Assembly (NCBI GenBank): GCA_000697335.1
Contig: JNEM01009890.1
Location: 1-10,680 of the forward strand
Source of the DNA: Conidiobolus incongruus B7586
Lineage: Eukaryota; Entomophthoromycota; Entomophthoromycetes; Entomophthorales; Conidiobolaceae
Direction: 5' to 3'
Length of the DNA stretch: 10,680 bases
In this document: in pieces, positions 1 through 7,344 of the stretch
Layout of the letters: the number at the start of each line of letters is the position of its first letter
Position numbering within the stretch: the stretch's first letter is position 1
Notes under the pieces: generated by a model
What the model saw: the letters and a program-made list of their open reading frames with translations, nothing else
Told to the model about the DNA's origin: nothing
The model's database searches: none
Made by a program: the position numbers and the translations under genes

Positions 1-3000
1 CTCTCAAAGAGGGCAAGTTATATTCACGAACATCAACCCCATCAATCTTAACGGAGCCAGAGAGAACATCATAGAAACGTTCAACCAAACCAATGGTAGT
101 AGATTTACCACAACCAGAAGGTCCAACTAAAGCAATATATTGACCAGGCTTGATTTCTAAGTTAAGACCTTGGAGAACCTTAGCGTGAGGACGAGTGGGA
201 TAATTGAAGTGGACATTTTCAAAGGTAATATGACCTTCAATTTTATCGATGCGCTTACCGGGAGCGGATTCATCGGAATCGATCAAAGGCTTACGTTCGA
301 GACTAGTGAATAACTTTTCAGCAGATTCCTTAGCTTTGCTCATATCAGGACTGAAGGCAAAGACACGAGAGGCATTAGAAGCACCAACAACGACAGCCAT
401 GAATACAGTGAACATTTGTTGCATATCATATTCACCAATACTGACCAATTTACCACCATACCAGAAAGCAAGAGCATTGACTAAGAAATTGACTGATTGA
501 GCAGCAGCAAAGGCAATAGTAGAGATGAAGGCATTGCGGTAACCAGCGTGAAGAGGAGGAAGAAGTTGTGGAGCGTATTGATCACTAACTTGATCTTCCT
601 TAGTGAGAGCAGCCACGGTACGAAGAGCATTGGTAGCTTCACAGGCCATTTCAGCAGACTTGGCATAAGCAGATTGATTGTGAGCGTTATTACTATGAAT
701 AACTACAACATTGATATAACCAGCAAACATAATAACAGGAATACAAGCAATAACAACCAAACCAAGCTTCCAGCCGTAAACTAAACCAACAATACAACTC
801 AAACTAAGATTGACAGTGGTTTGGAGAATGGTACCAAGAGTAATACCACTAAGGCCTTGGATATCTTGAGCTTCCTTGGAAAGTCTAGAAGTCAAAACAC
901 CAGTGGAGTTTTCATCTTTATCAAACCAACCAATTTCTTGTTCGAGCATAGAGGCGAAAGACATGTATCTCAACTTGGCAGTCAGTTTTTCAGCAGAGGA
1001 ACCGAAACCAGTAGTCTGAGCGAAATTACCAATACCCATACAGACAGCAATAACGATGAACATACAAGCCCAGTAACTGACATCGGAATCAAGCTTAGAA
1101 CCAGGTTGGTTAAAAGCATCCAAAATACCAGAGAAAATAATAGCGAAGCAAGGGAAGATACAACCTTGACCACAAGCACCAATCACACCTAAAATGAGTT
1201 CTTTCCATTCAGTCTTGTTGAGAGAGAATACTCGTCTAGCAAGATACCAAACAGACAGTTTAGGAGCAGGCGAAGAAACTTGTTCATGGACAGATTTGGT
1301 TCTGGTCAACTTGGCAGCATCGGTCATAGATCTCTTAGTAGGGATCTTGACAATGGAAATTTCACCATTATCACCCTCAATGACAGCATCTCTCATTTCA
1401 AGATCTTCAGGATCAATGTGCTCTTCTTGTTCAGCAGGAGACTTTTCAGAGACTTGACCAATTTGAGCTTGTTTGACGTTTTGAATATCAACTAACTTAC
1501 GATACACACCATTTTCAATTTTCATCAATTCATGGTGGTTACCCATTTCAATAATTTGACCACGATCCATAACAACAATCTTGTCAGCATTCTTAATAGT
1601 TGCCAATCTATGAGCAATGACAATGGTAGTACGTCCTTTAGCAGCACGATCCAAAGCATCTTGGACAATGTGTTCAGATTTGGAGTCCAAAGCAGAGGTA
1701 GCTTCATCGAGCAACAAGATCTTAGGGTCCTTGACAATAGCACGAGCAATAGCAACACGTTGCTTTTGACCACCTGATAACAAGAAACCTCTTTCACCCA
1801 CGTCAGTATCGTATTGCTTAGGAAGAGCAGAGATGAAGTCATGAGCATTGGCCATTTTACAAGCTTCAATAATGGCTTCCTTTTGTTTTTCAATTGGAGC
1901 ATTTTCCAATGGTGTACCAATTAAACCAGCAGCAACGTTAGTGAAGATAGTACCGGAGAATAAGACTGGTTCTTGTGAAACTAAACCCAATTGACGACGT
2001 AACCACTTAAGATTCAATTCTTTAGTATCAATACCATCTAAGAGCACTTGACCTTTGATCGGATCATAGAAACGTTCAAGCAATTGGATGGTGGTAGATT
2101 TACCTGAACCACTCATACCAACCAAGGCAACTGTGGTACCAGCTTCAACCTTCAAACTGTAGTCTTCAAAGATAGGGACATCCATACGAGTAGGGTAACG
2201 GAAGTTGATGTTGCGGAATTCAATGTCACCTTGAACTGTGGATGGTTTGAGACCAGCATCAGAAGAAGAGTCAATGACGGGGACTCGATCAATGGCTTCG
2301 AAGAGTTTGGCACCAGCACCTCTAGCAAGGAGAATGGCTTGGAAGTTGGGAGCAACATTAGCAAGACAGAACGTACCAATCAAAATGGCAAAGAAAACGT
2401 TGACAATAGTACCGGAGGAAGCAGAGCCGCCTTTGATTAATTGACCACCATACCAGAAAGCAAGAGCATATCCTAAATAGATAATAGCAAAGATCATGGC
2501 CAATGAAATACCCAAAGAAAGAGCCTTTTTCAAACCATATCTCTTAGCAGTTTGAATGATTTCGTTGTATCTCTTCAAGATCTTGTTCTTTTGATTGAAG
2601 GCGACCAAAGTACGAATACTGGAAATGGATTCCTCAGCTAAAGTACCAGCATTGGCATATTCATCTAACGAGGCTGTGGAGTATTTGACCATGAATTTGT
2701 TGAGTAAGAAGACAACAATGACAATGAGAGGAACAATACAACAAGTAACAAGTGTCAATCTCCAATCACGAACGAAGGCAATGACGAAACCTGAAATGAA
2801 AGTAGCAAGATCGTGAACGATCAAAGCAACCTTTTCAGAAATACCTTCTTGAACAAGATCAGTGTTAGTAGTAATGGCAGTAGCAACTTGACCAGCACCA
2901 TAAGCATCTGACCAAGCCATTTCTTGCTTCAAAACACCAACCAAATATCTATGACGAATGATATAAGTTAACTTTTCACCGACAGCTTTGTAAAGAGCCA

Positions 3001-3337
3001 TGAAGACATAAGTGGTAAGGAAGACACCGATAGCGAGATAAATAAAATAGAGTGAACAGCTGCTGATTTTGTCCAAAAGTTGATCACCTGAAATCTTTTT
3101 CCTCATAAACAAAGCAAGTGAATCAACAACATCACCCATAATAACAGCCAATAATGGCAAAGCAGCACCGGAAGCAGCGGAACAAATGGCACCTACAAAT
3201 AAGGCGAACCAATCCAAAGGAGTAGCGTATGTGTATAATTTGATCCAGGGTATTGTGGGTTGGTCTTTTTTATCATCAGCTCCTTTACCTGCACCTTTTT
3301 CATCTATTTTGGTTTGGTTTGATTTTTCTTTTGCCAT
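1..3337 (-). CDS. Full-size ABC-B multidrug-type transporter, left copy (3' end outside window)
   Basis: Probable ATP-driven exporter of hydrophobic compounds in a cell membrane. The ATG at 3337-3335 has A at -3, and the frame stays open for 1112 codons to the window edge; the family is usually about 1,250-1,350 residues. Order: cytosolic Lys-rich N-terminus (1-40), TMD1 (about 43-335), NBD1 (about 371-615), acidic linker with basic/Ser patches (620-690), TMD2 (about 712-995), start of NBD2. NBD1 shows A-loop Tyr381, Walker A GMSGSGKST (codons at 2119-2093), Q-loop Gln455, signature LSGGQ (1780-1766), Walker B ending LLLDE (543-545 LDE) and H-loop His576. NBD2 shows A-loop FNYPTRP and Walker A GPSGCGKS (124-101). 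Unlike the right copy, the frame is intact into NBD2, so this is the likelier functional gene. About 35 residues differ from the right copy, none in NBD1. The substrate cannot be read from sequence; resemblance to fungal Pmd1-type pumps is from memory of the family. Confidence 0.95.
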   Translation of the reverse strand, partial: MAKEKSNQTKIDEKGAGKGADDKKDQPTIPWIKLYTYATPLDWFALFVGAICSAASGAALPLLAVIMGDVVDSLALFMRKKISGDQLLDKISSCSLYFIYLAIGVFLTTYVFMALYKAVGEKLTYIIRHRYLVGVLKQEMAWSDAYGAGQVATAITTNTDLVQEGISEKVALIVHDLATFISGFVIAFVRDWRLTLVTCCIVPLIVIVVFLLNKFMVKYSTASLDEYANAGTLAEESISSIRTLVAFNQKNKILKRYNEIIQTAKRYGLKKALSLGISLAMIFAIIYLGYALAFWYGGQLIKGGSASSGTIVNVFFAILIGTFCLANVAPNFQAILLARGAGAKLFEAIDRVPVIDSSSDAGLKPSTVQGDIEFRNINFRYPTRMDVPIFEDYSLKVEAGTTVALVGMSGSGKSTTIQLLERFYDPIKGQVLLDGIDTKELNLKWLRRQLGLVSQEPVLFSGTIFTNVAAGLIGTPLENAPIEKQKEAIIEACKMANAHDFISALPKQYDTDVGERGFLLSGGQKQRVAIARAIVKDPKILLLDEATSALDSKSEHIVQDALDRAAKGRTTIVIAHRLATIKNADKIVVMDRGQIIEMGNHHELMKIENGVYRKLVDIQNVKQAQIGQVSEKSPAEQEEHIDPEDLEMRDAVIEGDNGEISIVKIPTKRSMTDAAKLTRTKSVHEQVSSPAPKLSVWYLARRVFSLNKTEWKELILGVIGACGQGCIFPCFAIIFSGILDAFNQPGSKLDSDVSYWACMFIVIAVCMGIGNFAQTTGFGSSAEKLTAKLRYMSFASMLEQEIGWFDKDENSTGVLTSRLSKEAQDIQGLSGITLGTILQTTVNLSLSCIVGLVYGWKLGLVVIACIPVIMFAGYINVVVIHSNNAHNQSAYAKSAEMACEATNALRTVAALTKEDQVSDQYAPQLLPPLHAGYRNAFISTIAFAAAQSVNFLVNALAFWYGGKLVSIGEYDMQQMFTVFMAVVVGASNASRVFAFSPDMSKAKESAEKLFTSLERKPLIDSDESAPGKRIDKIEGHITFENVHFNYPTRPHAKVLQGLNLEIKPGQYIALVGPSGCGKSTTIGLVERFYDVLSGSVKIDGVDVREYNLPSLR
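1..3337 (-). repeat. Left arm of large inverted repeat (pairs with 7345-10680)
   Basis: Every part of this arm aligns to the right arm in reverse complement, with about 110 differences by hand count. High similarity begins abruptly at the ATG. Upstream, only short conserved promoter blocks remain, out to roughly 3760. The arm reaches the window edge with no end in sight, so the true repeat is longer. Confidence 0.95.
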
Positions 3338-3499
3338 ATTAACAGCTGACTAATATTAAAACTAGGTTAAATAAATAGGTGATATAGATAAAAATGAACA
3401 ATAAATAAAACTATTCAATAAACAAATAGATCCAAAAAAGAATAAATAACTATTAACTCAAGATGCAGAAGATACTTCTTGAAACAGATTGAGATTGTG

Positions 3500-3507
3500 T
3501 ATTTATA
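3500..3507 (-). promoter_or_regulatory. TATA box of the left gene
   Basis: The minus strand reads TATAAATACAC across 3507-3497, about 163 bp before the ATG. The same 11 bases occur before the right gene, although most of the surrounding leader has diverged, which supports a conserved core promoter. The leader between the box and the start is rich in A and T. Confidence 0.6.
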
Positions 3508-3624
3508 CTACTTTTTAATGGAAAGATGGATCCAGTGGAATATGTCATATGGATGCTCATCATCATTACAGATGTAATAAATAATATGCTTAAAGTTAAC
3601 CAGTTTCATCACAACTACTGACTT

Positions 3625-3632
3625 CGGCTCGG
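3625..3632 (-). promoter_or_regulatory. Possible zinc-cluster factor site (CGG-N2-CGG)
   Basis: CGGCTCGG stands out as a GC-rich patch in the AT-rich left promoter, between the 18-bp element and the TATA box. Fungal Zn2Cys6 regulators, including those of drug-pump genes, bind paired CGG triplets; the spacing and identity here are only suggestive. I found no equivalent at the matching place in the right promoter, so the two genes might be regulated differently. Confidence 0.25.
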
Positions 3633-3695
3633 TGGTTTACCATAGTTTATTCCAATTCATTAATCGAGTCCTAAATTTCGATTTTGATAAATTTC

Positions 3696-3713
3696 ATGGG
3701 TAATCTTGGGTTT
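3696..3713 (-). promoter_or_regulatory. Conserved 18-bp upstream element, left copy
   Basis: The minus strand reads AAACCCAAGATTACCCAT, exactly matching 7067-7084 on the plus strand. It lies about 190 bp upstream of the left TATA box. An exact 18-base match inside otherwise decayed, AT-rich upstream DNA suggests a constrained regulatory site or a conversion remnant. I do not recognise a known factor for it. Confidence 0.5.
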
Positions 3714-3955
3714 AATGCATTAGAATTCTTGATTCAGATTTCATTTTCGGATTGGAACCAGAGTATTGGTTAAATTGAAGTAAGATTTTATATTTCATAA
3801 AAGTTTAAATAATCTAAAAATCTTAATTAAAATGTTAAATAAACCTTAATGTTATATCCTAATAATAATTATACCAATCTAGAGCCATTGGTATTATTAT
3901 TAAGTAATTAATACTTGAATATAATGCCGATTAATTTAGATATGTAATTTAATAC

Positions 3956-3973
3956 ATTTCTTTGTAAAGAAAT
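3956..3973. repeat. Short hairpin, 8-bp stem
   Basis: ATTTCTTT (3956-3963) pairs with AAAGAAAT (3966-3973) across a two-base loop. It is AT-rich and may be chance. Confidence 0.35.
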
Positions 3974-5187
3974 TTTTGATTGTTTATCATAATTTATAAC
4001 ATAAACTTATTTGGAATGAAAAATGAATATCGATTAAATTAGAGTATGAATAATTCGGTAATTATTAAATATTTAGAGATACTATGAATCATATTATATT
4101 ATCTAGTAAAATGAAAGTCTATATATCAATATAAAATAAAATAAAATAATTACTTATTGATTTGAATAGTCTAAAATTGGCCAAATATAGTTTATCACTC
4201 AAATTTTATTCTAAGTCAATTCTAAAGAATTATAGTACTAATTTTGTTTTAAAATAATATTTAATAATATATGATTTCACAGGAGATATCAATCAATATA
4301 ATATAATAATCATTTTGACTGTTTTCAATAGTTATCATTATTAAATATTTGATGCATTATTAAATTATATGCAAAATTTTTATATTTGATTTGTGACTTT
4401 ACAGTTTTGAGAAAACCCTGAATTATATGATAATTTGAAATTTTATTTGATATATATATAATTTAATTTATAATTAAAATGACTAAAAGCATGAGATTAA
4501 TTAACTAAATAAGTAATTATAATGATAATTTATATATTTGAAAGAAATACATTTAGGATTTTATTTTTTTAAATTTACCTATTTGAATCATATATGGAAT
4601 GGTCGTATAAATAACAAGGATTTATGATATATATTATAATAACATCATTAATGATAACATTAATCTATCAATTCTCTGAATTATGATACAATTAAAATAT
4701 AATTCAAAATAATTTCAATATTGTTAAATTCAGAATAGATATATTATGATTAAAATATGAATTAATCAAATTATTTTATAACTGGTTTATCTCTGACAAT
4801 AGTTATTAAGGAAATATCTATAAAGGATATTTAAAATGTTTTAATGGCATAGTAAAAACATTGATATAAAATAACTTTTAGATGAACAAAATCTTTTAAA
4901 AAGTAGATGATTATCATCAAATTGTTATAATTTGAAATCATAATAAATTACAAAATTGACAAATGCAATAAAAAAATTCCTTATTTAGTTTTTACCAACA
5001 AGACATCAAATAATTCTTCTCAAGAATATTTGTTCAAAAAACAAAAACTAAAAATAACATCGAACCATAATACCTGTATGAAGAATCATTAATTGTTCCA
5101 TAATTTCTCAAATTGATAAGATTTTAGTACCTTGTAGTATTCAAAGTAGAAGGATCAATTTCAACTAGATCAAGTATTATAAAACAA

Positions 5188-5220
5188 TATTATTGATTTC
5201 TGCCATTTAAATCAATAATA
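5188..5220. repeat. Hairpin, 12-bp perfect stem, 9-base loop
   Basis: TATTATTGATTT (5188-5199) pairs exactly with AAATCAATAATA (5209-5220). It is the best perfect stem I found in the spacer, although AT-rich DNA makes such stems fairly likely by chance. Confidence 0.6.
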
Positions 5221-5263
5221 ATGCAATAGTTCCATTGTTTTAATACTTTGCCATATTAGCTAA

Positions 5264-5291
5264 ACATATTTTAATTAAAAAATTAATATGT
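5264..5291. repeat. Hairpin with 11 paired bases, 2-base bulge and AAAA loop
   Basis: ACATATT (5264-5270) pairs with AATATGT (5285-5291), and AATT (5273-5276) with AATT (5281-5284); the two Ts at 5271-5272 are unpaired. Confidence 0.55.
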
Positions 5292-5304
5292 CAGACAAAT
5301 TAAT

Positions 5305-5321
5305 ACAATGACAATCATTGT
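5305..5321. repeat. Hairpin, 7-bp stem, 3-base loop
   Basis: ACAATGA (5305-5311) pairs with TCATTGT (5315-5321). It lies beside the mirror axis of the inverted duplication at 5341. Confidence 0.5.
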
Positions 5322-5357
5322 TATTTCAATTTTCTGCATTTTATCGAATTTGGTTAA

Positions 5358-5379
5358 AAAAAATTTTTAAAAATTTTTT
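5358..5379. repeat. 22-bp perfect A/T palindrome near the centre of the inverted duplication
   Basis: Alternating runs A6-T5-A5-T6 form a perfect palindrome centred between 5368 and 5369, about 27 bp from the mirror axis. Such blocks bend, melt easily and may extrude as cruciforms. Confidence 0.6.
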
Positions 5380-5488
5380 ATCAATCTTAGAAATGCCCCA
5401 AATAATTTGAATTTATGATATCACCGCCTCTGTTTTTGGGAAGTGTTAAATTATTGCCATAAATAGTTTTAGCTCAATATTAATTTTT

Positions 5489-5510
5489 TTCGGATCAGAA
5501 AGTTTAAATT
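5489..5510 (-). repeat. Short dispersed repeat, matches right-promoter region 7006-7028
   Basis: The plus strand reads TTCGGATCAGAAAGTTTAAATT. The reverse complement of 7006-7028 differs by one substitution and one inserted A. It may be a scrap of a third promoter copy or an unnamed dispersed repeat; too short to classify. Confidence 0.4.
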
Positions 5511-6688
5511 TTCTCGGATTAAAACCCAGAATTTCGTGATTTACAAAAATAATTTCATGAGTGGAACACATATGAATTCTCTTCGGTATATTCAATTTTA
5601 TTAATAATATGAATATCACAAATCCGATTTTTTATATTTCAATGTTTACACTTTTATATTAATATTGAATTATAAAAAAGTTTGTGGATTTTGTTAAATT
5701 ATTTGATGAGATCCATTATGTTAGATAAATTATATATCTATTTTGATCATTCAATCATGAATGTTTTGTTAATAATTACTTTCAAAAATATATTCTTATA
5801 TTATTTTTATTGATATTATTAATTAAACATATTAAAATCAATATGACTTCAACATAAGTACGTATAATTGAGAAAAATGATTAATTATAATTCACTAATA
5901 ATAAGATTGAATAATATTTTAGTCTAAGTATTGATTCAAAGTATAAAAATAAAAAAATACTATTCAACTGATAATTAATTATATTTAACATCTATTAATT
6001 ATCATATTTGATATTTTTATCTTTTAAATAATTTTATCCATATCAAGTGGTTTTGAAGAATGACTCGAGTTAAAAAGGAGTCCTCAATATTCTTAACTGA
6101 CGTTGCAAAAGGAGAAACTGTAGAATTAAGGGTAATATCATTTAGTCGTTAACGGTCACATCTTTGGGCATTGAATACTAGTATTATTCAAAAATTTTTA
6201 ACATTTTTCGATATGTAAATAAAAAATATCAATAATGTGCATAGGAGATATTACAATTCAATATTTATATAATATATTAATTGGAATTGTCGCAGATAAC
6301 GGATTTATTTCAATTGATCGGTAATCGCTACAGTATGAGGTAATATAAACTCCTTACTCTAAAAGGATTCATGTAATTGAAATAATAATATCTTAGAGTT
6401 TGTTTCCTTTTATCACCAATATATTCATTAAATGCAGGGTTCTCAAATTATATTAGTTTTATTTGAATCAGAATGGTCCAAAAAATCTGAGGAATATTCA
6501 TAAAACTTTCACCATAAATTCCACCTGATAGTTTCATTAAAGATGAATATTGACGAATCAGAAGGTGTCAAGTATATGGTCATCAACAAACAATCAAAGC
6601 TATAACTAATTGTCACAATCTAGAAGAATAATTCATCTATAGATCCGGATCCCTATATTTCCAATCCAGTCTAGAAAAAAAAATCAAT

Positions 6689-6734
6689 TTAAATTTATTC
6701 GGTTATTCAAACTAAATTTTAACCGAAAATTTAA
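6689..6734. repeat. Imperfect hairpin with TTCGGTTA arm
   Basis: The left arm (6689-6705, ending TTCGGTTA) pairs with the right arm (6720-6734, starting TAACCGAA) with a two-base bulge and a 14-base loop. The G/C bases in the stem make it less likely than the pure A/T stems to be chance. It lies about 470 bp upstream of the right TATA box. Confidence 0.45.
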
Positions 6735-7005
6735 GGATTAAAGCTTGAAGTTTATCCTATGAGATAATTTTATGGATTTAGTGAATAAATTTATGTTGAA
6801 GTACCCCTATTATGACAATTATTGAATAAATCGGGTAAAACTAGGTTTCAAAATTCTTATTCTCTGATTGGATCATTAATTGTAATAATTGGGCAATTAA
6901 TTTCAATAGGGAATTTTTCCCATATTTAGGAATGGTGTGTGGTAATAATAAATTTTAGAATTGGTTTAAGTGGTTTTAACATTTCTTAATAAGGAAAATG
7001 CAATG

Positions 7006-7028
7006 AATTTAAACTTACTGATTCCGAA
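7006..7028 (+). repeat. Short dispersed repeat, partner of 5489-5510
   Basis: This stretch lies just upstream of the right-hand 18-bp element and also weakly matches the left promoter near 3745 (TTTCGGATTGGA). It therefore appears to be part of the ancestral promoter, with an extra inverted copy in the middle of the spacer. Confidence 0.4.
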
Positions 7029-7066
7029 AGTTTCAATTTTATTATAAATCTCAATGCTTAAATAAC

Positions 7067-7084
7067 AAACCCAAGATTACCCAT
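7067..7084 (+). promoter_or_regulatory. Conserved 18-bp upstream element, right copy
   Basis: AAACCCAAGATTACCCAT, about 120 bp upstream of the right TATA box and in the same orientation relative to its gene as the left copy. A weaker shared block around TTTCGGA follows about 35-40 bp further out on both sides (near 3745 and 7028), showing the two upstream regions are collinear but decayed. Confidence 0.5.
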
Positions 7085-7204
7085 CTAAATTCTATGAATA
7101 CATCATCATTTTAAGGCATGAGTTAAGGAAATGGATCAATTCCAAACTAAAATTTATTAAATTATTGATTAATTATTGGAGCTTGGAAATTAATTGAAAA
7201 ACAA

Positions 7205-7212
7205 TATAAATA
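7205..7212 (+). promoter_or_regulatory. TATA box of the right gene
   Basis: TATAAATACAC at 7205-7215, about 133 bp before the ATG, matching the 11-base core of the left promoter. Downstream, both leaders share a weak block ending in TTAATAGT, which further suggests common origin. Confidence 0.6.
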
Positions 7213-7344
7213 CACCTGTCTTGTCTTAATTTAATTCATATCTGCTGTGATTTTGTATTAATAGTGATCTTTATTTATTTGTATTTAATATAATTTGAAA
7301 ACTTAGATTAGCACCTGAATTAATAATTATTTCATTTTGTAAAT

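Larger units (their letters stand above)
3338..7344. other. AT-rich spacer between the divergent genes (4.0 kb), no gene found
   Basis: Strongly AT-rich and full of stops in all frames; I see no reading frame with recognisable protein character, no tRNA-like fold and no clear transposon ends. The outer 350-400 bp on each side act as promoters and leaders of the two genes and keep traces of shared ancestry. The inner part (about 3760-7005) shows no obvious mirror homology between halves. It holds A/T runs, an AAAAT run near 4135-4147, a short TA run near 4449-4459 and several hairpins, listed separately. Less AT-extreme patches lie at about 6055-6180 and 6480-6670, with no assigned function. 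Confidence 0.8.

Noticed and set aside
1525-1920. A 131-codon Leu-rich open frame overlapping NBD1, repeated at 8762-9157
   Set aside because: It is present in both arms only because the underlying NBD1 sequence is identical. It is in an alternate frame of a well-supported domain and has no recognisable family features.
6063-6070. ACTCGAGT palindrome and nearby TGACTC/TGACGT as AP-1 or CRE-type sites
   Set aside because: It lies over 1 kb from either gene, the motifs are short and partial, and there is no matching copy near the other promoter.
6909-6921. GGGAA-TTT-TTCCC hairpin
   Set aside because: The 5-bp stem is too short and isolated to support a terminator or other function.
3760-7005. 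A degraded transposon or hidden gene in the spacer
   Set aside because: I found no terminal repeats with target duplications, no transposase or reverse-transcriptase motifs and no long frames. Composition alone does not support a call.
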